A stretch of 64,000 nucleotides of DNA, taken from positions 1,680,364 to 1,744,363 of the forward strand of contig NZ_CP098747.1 of assembly GCF_023746535.1 (NCBI RefSeq). The letters are read 5' to 3'. Source of the stretch: Sneathiella marina (GTDB taxonomy: Bacteria; Pseudomonadota; Alphaproteobacteria; Sneathiellales; Sneathiellaceae). The position numbers and the translations under genes were made by a program. This document shows positions 36,401 to 45,972 of the stretch, in pieces (within the stretch, counting starts at the first letter, position 1; each line of letters opens with the position of its first letter). The notes beneath the pieces were generated by a model. The model did no database searches, was not told the origin of the DNA, and worked only from the letters and a program-made list of their open reading frames with translations.

Positions 36401-37206
36401 ACGCGGTGGTCGGGGAGACGGCGCGGGAACTCTATGACGATGCACAGACCATGTTGAAGCAGATTATTTCTGAAAAATGGCTGACGGCAAAAGCTGTCGT
36501 CGGGTTTTTTCCGGCCGCCCGGGACGGTGACGATGTGGTGATTTATACGGATGACAGCCGTCGGACAGAAAAGCACCGCTTCGCCTTTTTGCGTCAGCAG
36601 ATGAACAGGTCCAAAAACCGCGCTAATCAGTGCCTTGCTGATTTTATCGCCCCCAAATCAAGTGGCATACCGGATTACCTTGGCGGGTTCGCCGTCACCG
36701 CGGGATTGGGTATTGAGAAAAAGCTTGAGGAGTTCGAGCGAACCCATGATGATTACAGCAGTATTCTTCTGAAAGCCCTTGCAGACCGGCTGGCGGAGGC
36801 GACGGCGGAATATATGCATGAACAGACCCGGAAAACCCTCTGGGGCTATGCGGTAGAGGAACAATTTTCCAATGCGGAACTGGTTAAGGAAGCGTATCAG
36901 GGCATCCGCCCGGCACCGGGTTATCCGGCCTGCCCGGAGCATTCGGAGAAAACCGGCCTGTTTGAGCAGCTGGAAGCGGCCGAGCGCATCGGGATAAACC
37001 TGACGGATGGATTTGCCATGACACCGGCATCTTCCGTATCCGGATATTATTTCTCACATCCCGACGCACGATATTTCGGGGTTGGAAATGTTGGCCGTGA
37101 TCAGGTGGAAGACTACGCAAAACGCAAGGGGATTTCGGTTGAAAAAGCCGAGAGACTGCTGGCGTCCAATCTGACCTATGAGCGGGTGAGGCCGGCAGGG
37201 GCATAG
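33496..37206 (+). CDS. metH: Cobalamin-dependent methionine synthase
   Basis: The 1236-residue protein is full length with all four modules in order. The homocysteine domain (about 1-330) carries the zinc cysteines in GFNCALG and GGCCGT. The pterin-binding domain (about 350-620) begins [11 protein letters not shown]. The cobalamin module (about 645-880) has the [10 protein letters not shown] loop with His761 as lower ligand. The SAM-dependent reactivation domain (about 890-1230) includes [12 protein letters not shown]. It moves a methyl group from 5-methyl-THF to homocysteine. AAAGAAATTTT precedes the ATG, 30 bp after metF. No cobalamin riboswitch is seen upstream. Confidence 0.97.
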   Translation: MKKSKPYFELEAILGSRIMVLDGAMGTMIQSYNLQEADYRGTAYLDHGIDLKGNNDLLSLSKPGVIEEIHDQFLSAGADILETNTFNSTSIAQADYGLESEVYELNRQSARLARRAADKWSSLTPEKQRFVAGVLGPTNRTASISPDVNDPGFRNVTFDELVASYDEALRGLIDGGAQIILIETVFDSLNCKAAIYAVLRYFDETGIRHPVMVSGTITDASGRTLSGQTAEAFWASMAHVDPISIGFNCALGAKDLRPHVQAVSSIAPTNVSVHPNAGLPNELGDYDDTPEYMASQLREFAESGLVNIVGGCCGTRPEHIAAISEAMSDLQPRECPEYVPVCRLSGLEPLYMDDVAGFINVGERTNVAGSAKFKKLIMDGDFDTALDIARDQVANGAQIVDVNMDDAMLEAVTAMPKFLNLIASEPDISRVPLMIDSSKWEVLEAGLKTVQGKGVVNSISLKEGEEEFLRHAREIRRYGAATVVMAFDEDGQADTKQRMIEICTRCYKLLTEKVGFPPEDIIFDPNIFPIATGIEEHSNFSKDYIEATAELKETLPHIQISGGVSNMSFSLRGNNPMREAMHSVFLYHAVKAGMDMGIVNAGQLAVYSDIPDNIRDRIEDVVFNKRDDGTERLLEVAEEAIGQKRSNVVDLSWREKPVNERLSHALVKGISDYIVEDTEEARLQFPRPIQVIEGPLMDGMNVVGDLFGSGKMFLPQVVKSARVMKQAVAHLLPYIEAEKESSGLASTKGKVLMATVKGDVHDIGKNIVGVVLQCNNFEVIDLGVMVPYSKILETAQQEKVDIIGLSGLITPSLEEMATVASEMQRQGFELPLLIGGATTSKVHTALKIAPQYEGTTIYVTDASRAVGIATQLTSDENNQALAETVREEYVQVRENYLKKARPDAQFSLNEARANGAKIDWTGYRPKKPSFLGLRQFDDIDLAELTHYIDWSPFFRTWELAGHFPKILDDAVVGETARELYDDAQTMLKQIISEKWLTAKAVVGFFPAARDGDDVVIYTDDSRRTEKHRFAFLRQQMNRSKNRANQCLADFIAPKSSGIPDYLGGFAVTAGLGIEKKLEEFERTHDDYSSILLKALADRLAEATAEYMHEQTRKTLWGYAVEEQFSNAELVKEAYQGIRPAPGYPACPEHSEKTGLFEQLEAAERIGINLTDGFAMTPASSVSGYYFSHPDARYFGVGNVGRDQVEDYAKRKGISVEKAERLLASNLTYERVRPAGA

Positions 37207-37284
37207 GGTGAGTTGACAATAATTTGATTTTCAAACCGGCGGGAAGGCCGTCAGGATAGGCGGGAATTTCAACGGAGATTTTGC

Positions 37285-37743
37285 ATGTTTCGACGTTTCT
37301 TTGCCGCTATCCTTGTTTCCCTGCTCTCCCTGAGCGCGGGGTCCGCCTGGGCCTTTGACGAGATAAACAAATCCTATCTGGGTGATTTGGCGGTGGATGG
37401 CTATGACAGTGTCGCCTATTTCAATACGCAAAAGCCGGCAGAAGGACAGGAAAGCCACACGGCCGAATGGAAAGGCGCGACATGGCGGTTTGCCAATGCG
37501 CAAAGCCGGGATCTGTTTATGGCCTCGCCCGAAAGCTATGCGCCGCAATATGGCGGTTATTGCTCCAACCAGATGAGCCTGGGGAACCTGAGCGATATTG
37601 ATCCGGGGGTCTGGTTGATTTTTGAAGGGAAACTCTATCTGTTTGGCCATGATATCGGTAAGCACCGCTGGGAGGAAACGGGCATCGCCGCCCGTATTCA
37701 GGATGCCGACAGGAACTGGCAGCAATATCTGGCCAAAAATTAG
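37285..37743 (+). CDS. Exported YHS-domain protein
   Basis: The 152-residue protein has a signal peptide (about 1-23, ending AWA) and a YHS domain from LAVDGYDSVAYF to the FMASPESYAPQYGGYCSNQMS block, where Tyr/Ser/Gln/Cys replace the eponymous Tyr-His-Ser pattern in the usual way for this periplasmic subgroup. YHS domains are linked to metal handling and occur near heavy-metal and copper enzymes. A Tat-exported multicopper oxidase gene follows by about 100 bp on the same strand, which supports a shared role in metal homeostasis. Confidence 0.85.
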   Translation: MFRRFFAAILVSLLSLSAGSAWAFDEINKSYLGDLAVDGYDSVAYFNTQKPAEGQESHTAEWKGATWRFANAQSRDLFMASPESYAPQYGGYCSNQMSLGNLSDIDPGVWLIFEGKLYLFGHDIGKHRWEETGIAARIQDADRNWQQYLAKN

Positions 37744-37845
37744 AATTAGGTAGATAATCACCCCACGGTTACCCGGCGGAGGTGAGCGGATGTGCCCTTT
37801 CCTATTTAAAAAGCCGGTAATTTGGCGCAGGTAAAGGAAAATAGC

Positions 37846-39261
37846 ATGGACGTATCACGCAGGTTTTTTTTGGCAGCGTCGGCAGGACTGGCAGCTGGGG
37901 CGTCGGTGGCAAAGATTCCGGATGTCCAGGCGGCTTCAAAGACAGTATTGCGGGTAAAAACCCGGCAGATCGAAGTCGAGGGCAAGGCTGTTACACGATA
38001 CGGTATCGAACAGAATGACGGCACTTTCGGCCTTTTCCTCAACGACGGCGAGCCCTTCAATGTTCAACTTGTAAATGAGCTGAATGTCGACACCTTGGTG
38101 CATTGGCACGGAATGGAGGAGCCCTGGCGGCAGGATGGCGTTCCCTATCTTTCGGCACCACCCATAAAATCGGGCGGTAGCATGGAGTATCAATTTGCAG
38201 CACTTCCAACCGGTACGCGTTGGATGCATTCGCATTTCGGGCTTCAGGAACAGAACCTGCTGGCCGCACCCTTGATTATCCGTGATAAGGCGGAACAAGC
38301 GGAGGATGCACAAGAAGTTGTGCTGTTTTTGGAAGATTTTGCCTGGCGGAGCCCTGAGGAAATATTTGCGGAACTGCGTAAACCGAAACCAGCCATGAGC
38401 ATGTCAAAAAGCAGTAGTGACACGGGAAAGAGTGACGGCCCTGATCTCAATGATGTTGACTTTGATGCCTATCTTGCCAATGACCGCACTCTCGATGATC
38501 CAGAGATTATTGCGGTTGAAAAGGGCGGGCGTATCAGGCTCCGCGTGATCAATGCGTCGGCCTCTTCCGAATTCACGGTGGATCTGGGAGCGGTACAAGG
38601 ATCGTTGGTGGCGGTTGACGGCAATCCCGTGCAGCCAGTGTCCGCGCAGCGCTTTCCGCTGGCCATTGCGCAGCGGGCGGACATCATGCTCACCATGCCT
38701 GCTGACGGATCGGCGGTGCCGGTGCTGGCGCTTGGTGAGGGACGAAAGCTGCAGTCCGGGATTATTTTGCGCCCGAAAGGGGCAGCTGTCGCCATGATAT
38801 CGGCAAAGACAGAAACGGAAGGTCCGCGTGTGGAACTGGAGCAGGAAGCGTTGCTGCGCGCCGTGACGCCGCTCAAAAAGCGGCAGGTCCAGCAGATTAT
38901 TCCGGTGGATTTGACGGGCTTCATGTCCAGCTATATCTGGAATATGCCCATCCATGGGCAAGCTGGCATGCCGGCGGTTGTTGAGGAGAGCCAGCGTGTT
39001 GAACTTGTTTTAACCAACAAGACGTCAATGTCACATCCGATGCATCTGCACGGACATAGTTTTCAGGTCGTCGAAATTAACGGCACGCGTTTTAACGGGG
39101 CGATGCGCGACACAATCATGGTACCGCCCAGGATGACCGTGACGGTAGCGCTGGAGACGAAAAATCCCGGACTTTGGGCCTTTCACTGTCACAACCTCTA
39201 TCATCTGGCGGCGGGAATGTTCTCTACAATGGCCTATCGAGAGATACCCGATAGCAATTGA
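37846..39261 (+). CDS. Tat-exported multicopper oxidase
   Basis: The start at 37846 has AAGGAAA eight bases upstream and immediately gives a twin-arginine signal (SRRFFLA, residues 4-10). The 471-residue enzyme has the copper-ligand blocks of a three-domain laccase/CueO-like protein: HWHG (86-89), WMHSHFG, HPMHLHGHSF and AFHCHNLYHLAAGM, the last with the type 1 copper Cys-His. A Met/Ser/Lys-rich stretch around residues 185-200 (AMSMSKSSS) resembles a short metal-binding loop. It likely oxidises Cu(I) or phenolics in the periplasm. It pairs with the upstream YHS gene. Confidence 0.92.
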   Translation: MDVSRRFFLAASAGLAAGASVAKIPDVQAASKTVLRVKTRQIEVEGKAVTRYGIEQNDGTFGLFLNDGEPFNVQLVNELNVDTLVHWHGMEEPWRQDGVPYLSAPPIKSGGSMEYQFAALPTGTRWMHSHFGLQEQNLLAAPLIIRDKAEQAEDAQEVVLFLEDFAWRSPEEIFAELRKPKPAMSMSKSSSDTGKSDGPDLNDVDFDAYLANDRTLDDPEIIAVEKGGRIRLRVINASASSEFTVDLGAVQGSLVAVDGNPVQPVSAQRFPLAIAQRADIMLTMPADGSAVPVLALGEGRKLQSGIILRPKGAAVAMISAKTETEGPRVELEQEALLRAVTPLKKRQVQQIIPVDLTGFMSSYIWNMPIHGQAGMPAVVEESQRVELVLTNKTSMSHPMHLHGHSFQVVEINGTRFNGAMRDTIMVPPRMTVTVALETKNPGLWAFHCHNLYHLAAGMFSTMAYREIPDSN

Positions 39262-39276
39262 TTGATGGGCAATTGC
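39254..39276. other. Hairpin overlapping the multicopper oxidase stop codon
   Basis: GCAATTG (39254-39260) and CAATTGC (39270-39276) form a perfect 7-bp stem with a 9-nt loop. The TGA stop (39259-39261) sits at the stem-loop border. It lies two bases from the convergent alkyltransferase-like gene and has no T-run. Confidence 0.45.
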
Positions 39277-39278
39277 GC

Positions 39279-39653
39279 TCAGAAATCTCCGGGATCATAG
39301 CCATTTTGTTCAAGCCAGAGCCATCCCGGGCCTTGCCATCTGAATTCGCTCAGGTCAATTCGCCCCTTGAGGTCGAAACGGACACCTTCTTCAAAAAGCA
39401 GGCTGCGCTGGCGCGAATGACTGTCGCCGGATGATCGCAAGCTGATCTCACCGCGGGCATTTACGACACGATGCCAGCAAAGCGGCCGGCTGATGGGCAG
39501 GCTAGCCAGGGCATAGCCAACAACGCGCGCCCCACAACCGACAATTTTTGCAATCTGGCCATAAGTTGCAACCCGCCCAGCAGGGACCTGGTCGACAACC
39601 TCATAAATGCGCGAATGCAGGGATTTCCGGTCGGTTATATTTTCAGAATTCAT
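39279..39653 (-). CDS. Alkyltransferase-like protein (ATL, MGMT family without active Cys)
   Basis: The 124-residue protein (start at ATG complementary to 39651-39653) is the DNA-binding C-terminal domain of O6-alkylguanine-DNA alkyltransferases: VPAGRVATYGQIAKIVG, then GARVVGYALAS and HRVVNARGEIS. The active-site Cys of the PCHRV motif is replaced by Trp60 (WHRV, 60-63), which defines ATL proteins; Cys59 lies just before it. ATLs bind O6-alkylguanine lesions and hand them to nucleotide excision repair rather than reversing the damage. It may be translated with the downstream end of the 5-oxoprolinase gene, from which it is separated by 30 bp. Confidence 0.88.
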   Translation of the reverse strand: MNSENITDRKSLHSRIYEVVDQVPAGRVATYGQIAKIVGCGARVVGYALASLPISRPLCWHRVVNARGEISLRSSGDSHSRQRSLLFEEGVRFDLKGRIDLSEFRWQGPGWLWLEQNGYDPGDF

Positions 39654-39683
39654 ATCCCCAACCGGCAATAATGAGGGAGGGCA

Positions 39684-42600
39684 TTAGGCGCCATAGGCGC
39701 CGCCCGTCGGGGTCTGGATGACAAAAATATCGCCCGCCTGCATTTCCGTTTTGTCCCGACCTTCAAGATACTCGGTTTCGCCATTGGTGCGGACAACCCA
39801 CTGTTTGCCGACTTGACCCGGATCGCCACCTTCCAGCCCGAAGGGCGGGACAACCCGGTGACTTGCCAGGATCGCGGCTGTCATCGGTTCATGGAAGCGA
39901 ATTTTACGCAACGTGCCATTGCCGCCGGGATGGGCCCCTCTGCCACCGGATTGAGGGCGGATTTCAAAACTGTCCAGGGTAACCGGAAACCGCCATTCAA
40001 GAACTTCCGGATCGGTCAGCCGGGCATTGGTCATATGCGTATGAACCGCGCTGGTGCCATCATAAGTCGGGCCCGCACCGGCACCGCCGCAGATGGTTTC
40101 ATAATATTGATAGACATCATTGCCGAAGGTAAAGTTATTCATGGTGCCCTGCGCCGCCGCCATGACGTTGAGAGCCCCAAACAGGCAATCGGTAATGCAT
40201 TGAGAAGTCTCCACGTTCCCGGCAACCACCGCCGCCGGATAAACCGGGGACAACATGGAGTTATCAGGCACGATAATGTCCAGCGGTTTCAGGCAGCCGG
40301 CATTGAGCGGAATATCTGAATCGACCAGACAGCGGAAGACATACAGAACCGCCGCCGTTGTCACTGCCCGCGGGGCATTGTAATTGGTCGGATGCTCCCC
40401 GCTGGTGCCCGTGAAATCAATGGTTGCGGTCCGCGCTTCCTTGTTGATCGAGATCTTGACCTTGATCTCGAAACCGTCATCCATGGGATAGGTGAAACTC
40501 CCGTCTTTAAGGACATCCAGGACACGCCGGACGGATTCTTCCGCATTGTCCTGCACATGTCCCATATAGGCATGAACAACATCAATGCCAAACTGGTCGA
40601 CCATCTTGCGCAGTTCCTGAATTCCTTTTTCGCACGCGGCGATCTGGGCTTTCAAGTCGGCCATATTCTGGTCCGCGTTCCGGGTCGGATAGGCGCCCGA
40701 GTTCAGGATATCGGTAATTTCCTGTTCCAGGATTTCCCCGCCATCGACCAGCAGAATATTATCCAGAATAACGCCTTCTTCCTCGACGGTTTTGCTGTCA
40801 GGCGGCATGGATCCCGGCGTCAGGCCGCCTATATCCGCATGATGGCCGCGACTGGCCACATAAAACAGAACATCCTTTTCCGCCAAATCGAAAACCGGTG
40901 TAATCACCGTAACATCCGGCAAATGCGTCCCGCCGTTATAAGGCGCGTTCAGCACAAATACATCCCCGGCTTTCATGCTTGAACGATGTTTGCGGATGAC
41001 CGATTTTATGCTTTCCGACATGGAGCCCAGATGCACTGGCATATGCGGTGCATTGGCGATCAGGTCGCCATTCAGGTCAAAGACGGCGCAGGAGAAATCC
41101 AGCCGTTCCTTGATATTCACCGAATAAGCTGTTTTCTCCAGAACCGTCCCCATTTGCTCGGCCACATTCATAAACAGGTTATTGAAGATTTCCAGCATGA
41201 CCGGATCCACATTGGTGCCGATGGCCATCACCCGCTTGATCTCTTCCACACGCTCGAGGATAAGATGGCCGCGATTATTCATTTCTGCCTGCCAGCCGGG
41301 CTCGACCACTGTTGTGCCCGTGCTCTCGACGATAACCGCGGGGCCGGTGACCTTTTCACCGACAGCAAGTGCATCGCGATCAAAGAAGGGGCAGTCTTTT
41401 CGTTTATCCCCCATGAAAATGCTTTGCTGGGCAATCGGAACGGTGGTTTCGGCCGTTTCCGGTTTTGTGAGGACGGGATCGTCAACCTTGTCACCGGAGC
41501 CAATGACCTCTACGGCGATAGCCTCAACAATCATGGTTTTTTCCGGTGTATTAAAGCCAAACCGTTGCCGGTGAGCGGCTTCAAAGGCGGGGATGATTTC
41601 CTTCAATGTGCCGAAATCCACGATCATGGAGGTATCGGAGCCATGATATTTGATATGCAGCTTGCGCTCCACGGTAATGCGGTCTTCAGGCGCGCCCTGT
41701 GCCAGCATTTCCTGGAACCCTGTCTTTGCCAATTCGTCGAGCGCACTGGAAATCGCGGGAAGTTCGGCGGCGGAAAGTTCGACTTCGACAGCCCGTTCTT
41801 TCATCACCCGCAAATCAGCGAGGCCCATACCGAAAGCAGACAAGACACCCGCATAGGGATGGAGCATGATTTTCTTGATGCCGAGACTGTCCGCGACCAT
41901 ACAGGCATGCTGGCCACCGGCGCCGCCGAAGGAGGTCAGCACATATTCGGTAACATCATATCCACGCTGAACGGAGATTTTCTTGATGGCATTTGCCATA
42001 TTTTCAACTGCGATAAACAGGAAGCCTTCGGCAACTTCTTCCGGGGTGCGGTTGGTGCCCGTGGCCGCATTAATCCGGTCTGCAAGCTCCGTAAATTTCT
42101 CTTTTACAATATCCGCATCCAGTGCCTCGTTGGCATTGGGACCAAAAACCTTCGGGAAGAAATCCGGGGAGAGTTTACCGAGCATGACATTGCAATCGGT
42201 AACTGTCAGCGGGCCGCCCTTCCGATAACAGGCTGGTCCCGGATTTGCACCTGCACTGTCCGGCCCGACCTTGTACCGGGCCCCATCGAAATCAAGTATG
42301 GAGCCGCCGCCTGCGGCAACCGTATTGATCAGCATCATGGGGGCCCGCATCCTCACACCGGCGACTTCGGTTTCGAACGCGCGCTCATATTCGCCGCCAA
42401 AATGAGAGACATCCGTTGAGGTGCCACCCATATCAAAGCCGATAACCCGGTCAAATCCGGCCATGGCAGATGTCTGCACCATACCGACCACCCCGCCAGC
42501 CGGGCCGGAGAGAATGGCATCTTTTCCTTGAAAAAAATGGGCATCCGTCAATCCGCCATTGGATTGCATGAACATGAGACGGGTATCCCCAAGCTCGGAC

Positions 42601-43304
42601 GCAACGCGATCCACATACCGGCGCAGGATCGGCGACAAATAGGCATCCACAACCGTGGTATCGCCGCGGCTGACCATTTTCATCAGGGGGCTGGCGCCAT
42701 GGCTGGTGGAAATCTGGGTAAACCCGATGTCGGCGGCAAGCTGCGCAACCTGCTGTTCATGATCGTGATAGCGATAGCCATGCATGAAGACAATGGCACA
42801 GGCACGAATGCCCGTATCGAAAACAGCTTGCAGATCTGTTCGGGCTTTTTCCAGGTTCAACGGTGTTATCAACTGGCCGGTCGCGCCAACGCGTTCCTCC
42901 ACCTCGACAACCGTCTCGTAGAGCATTTCGGGGAGCTTGATATTGAGGTCAAACAGCTTTGGCCGGGTTTGATATCCAATTCTGAGGCTGTCCCTAAATC
43001 CCGTTGTCGTAATCAACGCCAGTCTTTCGCCTTTGCGTTCAAGCAGGGCATTTGTGGCAACGGTTGTGCCCATTTTGACCGTGCCGATAACGTCGGAGGG
43101 AATGGGGGCCGATTTCTCGATACCCAGTATATCCCGAATACCCTGCAACGCTGCATCAGCATAATGTTCCGGATTTTCGCTCAGCAGTTTGTGGGTTACA
43201 ACACTGCCATCGGGTTTGCGCGCCACAAGATCCGTGAAGGTGCCGCCACGATCGACCCAAAATTGCCAATCGTCCTGTGAGGTTACTGCCGCAGATTTTC
43301 CCAT
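39684..43304 (-). CDS. 5-oxoprolinase/hydantoinase, fused HyuA-HyuB type
   Basis: The 1206-residue protein joins the two subunits that are separate in many hydantoin utilisation systems. The N-terminal HyuA-like half (about 1-690) has the ATP-binding [12 protein letters not shown] and [13 protein letters not shown] phosphate loops. The C-terminal HyuB-like half (about 700-1206) has [17 protein letters not shown] and a Gly-rich HPGGNG tail region. This fusion is the layout of ATP-dependent 5-oxoprolinase, which opens 5-oxo-L-proline to glutamate, but hydantoinases and acetone carboxylase relatives share it, so the substrate is uncertain. It is flanked by the alkyltransferase-like gene downstream. 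Confidence 0.9.
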   Translation of the reverse strand: MGKSAAVTSQDDWQFWVDRGGTFTDLVARKPDGSVVTHKLLSENPEHYADAALQGIRDILGIEKSAPIPSDVIGTVKMGTTVATNALLERKGERLALITTTGFRDSLRIGYQTRPKLFDLNIKLPEMLYETVVEVEERVGATGQLITPLNLEKARTDLQAVFDTGIRACAIVFMHGYRYHDHEQQVAQLAADIGFTQISTSHGASPLMKMVSRGDTTVVDAYLSPILRRYVDRVASELGDTRLMFMQSNGGLTDAHFFQGKDAILSGPAGGVVGMVQTSAMAGFDRVIGFDMGGTSTDVSHFGGEYERAFETEVAGVRMRAPMMLINTVAAGGGSILDFDGARYKVGPDSAGANPGPACYRKGGPLTVTDCNVMLGKLSPDFFPKVFGPNANEALDADIVKEKFTELADRINAATGTNRTPEEVAEGFLFIAVENMANAIKKISVQRGYDVTEYVLTSFGGAGGQHACMVADSLGIKKIMLHPYAGVLSAFGMGLADLRVMKERAVEVELSAAELPAISSALDELAKTGFQEMLAQGAPEDRITVERKLHIKYHGSDTSMIVDFGTLKEIIPAFEAAHRQRFGFNTPEKTMIVEAIAVEVIGSGDKVDDPVLTKPETAETTVPIAQQSIFMGDKRKDCPFFDRDALAVGEKVTGPAVIVESTGTTVVEPGWQAEMNNRGHLILERVEEIKRVMAIGTNVDPVMLEIFNNLFMNVAEQMGTVLEKTAYSVNIKERLDFSCAVFDLNGDLIANAPHMPVHLGSMSESIKSVIRKHRSSMKAGDVFVLNAPYNGGTHLPDVTVITPVFDLAEKDVLFYVASRGHHADIGGLTPGSMPPDSKTVEEEGVILDNILLVDGGEILEQEITDILNSGAYPTRNADQNMADLKAQIAACEKGIQELRKMVDQFGIDVVHAYMGHVQDNAEESVRRVLDVLKDGSFTYPMDDGFEIKVKISINKEARTATIDFTGTSGEHPTNYNAPRAVTTAAVLYVFRCLVDSDIPLNAGCLKPLDIIVPDNSMLSPVYPAAVVAGNVETSQCITDCLFGALNVMAAAQGTMNNFTFGNDVYQYYETICGGAGAGPTYDGTSAVHTHMTNARLTDPEVLEWRFPVTLDSFEIRPQSGGRGAHPGGNGTLRKIRFHEPMTAAILASHRVVPPFGLEGGDPGQVGKQWVVRTNGETEYLEGRDKTEMQAGDIFVIQTPTGGAYGA

Positions 43305-43509
43305 AATGCAATGTCCGGATTTTGGTTTGAGTGAGTGTTCGATAACACAAGTAGACTAGTTAAAAAATATTACAATCCTCATTGTTTGATTTCCGTGTTT
43401 CACGGGGATCAAGCCAGTATCGTTCTATATCAATATATCCGCCCTAATTGGGGAAAAACAACACCGGGCTGCGGTCAACTCTCCACAGAAGCAAAAGGTA
43501 TGAAGATCG

Positions 43510-44970
43510 ATGTTGCACCAACAACAGGAAGATTTTGTTCCGGCATCGCAATCGCCAATCTGGCATTTGGTTCGAACCTATTACAGGCAAATGGGAATAA
43601 AGGCCTGGCATGATTCCGCGGTGCCCAATTACATTACGACCAATCCCTTTATCGCCAGCCGCTATGCCAAAATAGTCCAAGGTTTTTTTGCGGATTTTTC
43701 CAGATCCGGAAAATCCTATCCCTCGGAAGATCCCTTTTACATTATTGAACTTGGGGCGGGTGCCGGCAGGTTTGGGTATGGTTTCTTGAAGCATTTCTTC
43801 TCGGACCTTGAAATGTCCATCAGGGACAATCGAAAATTTGTCTATGTGATGACCGATATCTGCAAGGCCAACATAGATTTCTGGAAACATCATCCACAAC
43901 TACAGGCTTTCATCCGGCAAGGTGTGCTGGATTTCGCCTATCTGGATGTCATGAGCCCGGAGACAATCGAGCTTTTAATCTCTGGCAGGACACTGGTTGC
44001 CGGTGCAATCAAGACGCCCCTGGCTGTTATCGCAAACTATATTCTCGATAGCCTTCCCCATGATCTGTTTGAAATCCGAAATGGCACCTTGCGGGCGCGA
44101 CTCATCAAATGCAGGATGGATCCTGATGCGGACCATATTGCAGACTTGGTGCATCGGACGAAAATCGACTATCGGGTTGGAGACTGCGCGAAGGACTATT
44201 ATCAAAACAGGAACTGGAACGCGGTTCTCAATGAGTATCAAAAGAGCGAGAATACCCTGAATTTTGCGATTCCCGTTGGCGGTTTGACGGCGATTGAGAA
44301 ATTGTCGTCCTTGACGACCGGGCCGATGTTTATGCTTGCCAGCGACTTCGGGGACAGCGATCTGACATCCATCCGTTCTTTGCCAAAGAGGAAAATTGCG
44401 CGCAATGGCTGTTATACGGCGCGGGTGAATTTTCATGCAATCTCGAGATATCTGGATCGGGTAGGGGGACGCTTTTTCTCTCCGGGCCATTTGAAATCAT
44501 CGCTGGAAACCGTTGGATTGGTGATGAATATACGGCGAAAAAAGCTAAAACATCTGTCCCATGCCTTTCAAACACATATCAGGGATTTCGGGCCGGACGA
44601 ATTTTTCATGATGAAAAAAATAATCGGGCGGAATATTGATGGTCTTGAATTTGAACAAATGATTGGCGCCCTGCGCATGAGCTGTTGGGATGCAAAAATT
44701 TTCAGCGGCTTCGCATGGGCCTTGAAAGCAAATCTCGATACACTGGACCCGTGGCAAAAAAAGACCGCCGTTCAGACCCTGCGCAATGTGGATGACATGT
44801 ATTTCAGGTGTGACAATACGGCAGACCCGGCAATTGTCATTATTGACCTTCTGCTGACCATGGGGGACGCGACTGCTGCGCGGGCATTGCTTCGCAAGAA
44901 TAGTGTTTTTCTTCGGCAATCGGAGGGTGGGAGAAGGATCGTCAATCGCGTTAGAGCGCTCGCAAATTAA
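43510..44970 (+). CDS. Putative SAM-dependent methyltransferase, MidA-like
   Basis: The 486-residue protein has a class I methyltransferase core near the N-terminus: motif I IIELGAGAGRFGYGFL (78-93) and a later VIANYILDSLPHDLF that resembles the NEFFDALP region of MidA-type (SAM-MT_28/PF02636) enzymes, which methylate a complex I subunit in mitochondria. The C-terminal 200 residues (about 290-486) are unlike MidA and look helical, with repeats of alternating aliphatic and charged residues that might be TPR-like. I cannot name the substrate. The gene precedes the orphan rfbA by 94 bp, with no visible functional link. Confidence 0.6.
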   Translation: MLHQQQEDFVPASQSPIWHLVRTYYRQMGIKAWHDSAVPNYITTNPFIASRYAKIVQGFFADFSRSGKSYPSEDPFYIIELGAGAGRFGYGFLKHFFSDLEMSIRDNRKFVYVMTDICKANIDFWKHHPQLQAFIRQGVLDFAYLDVMSPETIELLISGRTLVAGAIKTPLAVIANYILDSLPHDLFEIRNGTLRARLIKCRMDPDADHIADLVHRTKIDYRVGDCAKDYYQNRNWNAVLNEYQKSENTLNFAIPVGGLTAIEKLSSLTTGPMFMLASDFGDSDLTSIRSLPKRKIARNGCYTARVNFHAISRYLDRVGGRFFSPGHLKSSLETVGLVMNIRRKKLKHLSHAFQTHIRDFGPDEFFMMKKIIGRNIDGLEFEQMIGALRMSCWDAKIFSGFAWALKANLDTLDPWQKKTAVQTLRNVDDMYFRCDNTADPAIVIIDLLLTMGDATAARALLRKNSVFLRQSEGGRRIVNRVRALAN

Positions 44971-45064
44971 AATATTTTGAATTACGGCGGTAACAGAATA
45001 TAAACTGATTACTGGTATCCCTAAGAAATTATCAACGATCTTTCCAAACGAGAAACGGGGCTCT

Positions 45065-45934
45065 ATGGCACATAAAGGTATTATTCTGGCCGGTGGGACA
45101 GGCAGCCGCTTGCATCCGTTGACGATCAGCGTGAGTAAGCAATTGATGCCGGTGTATGACAAACCGATGATCTATTACCCGCTGACTTCTTTGATGCTGG
45201 CGGGTATTCGGGATATCCTGATTATCACCACACCGCAAGAGCAAGCCGTCTTTCAACATCTTTTGGCCGATGGCAGCAAATGGGGACTTAACCTTACCTA
45301 TGCCCAGCAGCCGTCGCCGGATGGCTTGGCGCAGGCTTTTATTATCGGTGAAAAACATATTGGCGACGACCCTTCGGCGCTTATTCTTGGCGACAATATT
45401 TTCTATGCGAATATGTTCGAAACCCTGTTGCAAAATGCTCAAAACCGGGAACAGGGCGCGACTATATTTGGCTATCACGTGTCGGATCCGGCGGCTTATG
45501 GTGTCGCGGAATTTGATGCCGATGGAAAAGTAACGGGGGTTGAGGAAAAACCCGAACATCCAAAATCCAATATCGCCATTACCGGTTTGTATTTTTATGA
45601 TAACCAGGTCATCGATTTCGCCCGTCATTTGAAACCCAGCGCCCGCGGCGAGCTGGAAATTACCGACTTAAACAGATTATATCTCGATCGCGATGAATTG
45701 AGCATGGAAGTTCTGGGTCGCGGCAGCGCCTGGCTCGATACGGGGACTTATGACAATCTTCTGGAAGCCTCGCATTTTGTCCAGACAATCGAAAAACGTC
45801 AGGGCCTCAAAGTGGCCTGTCCGGAAGAAATCGCTTTTCAAAAAGGCTATATATCGGCGGCGGAACTGGCCGGTCTTGCGGAACCCTTAAGAAAGAGCGG
45901 ATATGGGGAATATCTGCTCTCTCTTCTGGATTAA
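45065..45934 (+). CDS. rfbA: Glucose-1-phosphate thymidylyltransferase
   Basis: The 289-residue enzyme makes dTDP-glucose from dTTP and glucose-1-phosphate. It has the nucleotidyltransferase signature [16 protein letters not shown] at the N-terminus, [23 protein letters not shown] and [13 protein letters not shown]. These blocks are nearly invariant in RfbA/RmlA. The partners RfbB, RfbC and RfbD are not in this window, so it is an orphan copy here; it may feed surface polysaccharide synthesis encoded elsewhere. It converges with cysNC over 38 bp without a clear terminator. Confidence 0.95.
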   Translation: MAHKGIILAGGTGSRLHPLTISVSKQLMPVYDKPMIYYPLTSLMLAGIRDILIITTPQEQAVFQHLLADGSKWGLNLTYAQQPSPDGLAQAFIIGEKHIGDDPSALILGDNIFYANMFETLLQNAQNREQGATIFGYHVSDPAAYGVAEFDADGKVTGVEEKPEHPKSNIAITGLYFYDNQVIDFARHLKPSARGELEITDLNRLYLDRDELSMEVLGRGSAWLDTGTYDNLLEASHFVQTIEKRQGLKVACPEEIAFQKGYISAAELAGLAEPLRKSGYGEYLLSLLD

Positions 45935-45972
45935 TAGGGAATTCATATTAATAGGCCGAATTCATAGAAAAA

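Noticed and set aside
37231-37761. 176-codon ORF opposite the YHS gene
   Set aside because: The plus-strand gene has a signal peptide, a ribosome binding site and a known domain; the minus frame has none of these.
40986-42419. 477-codon ORF on the plus strand opposite the 5-oxoprolinase gene
   Set aside because: It is fully antisense to a strongly recognisable enzyme gene, rich in His, Asp, Gly and Phe as expected of a mirrored frame, and matches no family I know.
43335-43613. 92-codon ORF before the MidA-like gene
   Set aside because: It overlaps the start of the methyltransferase gene in another frame and has no recognisable features.
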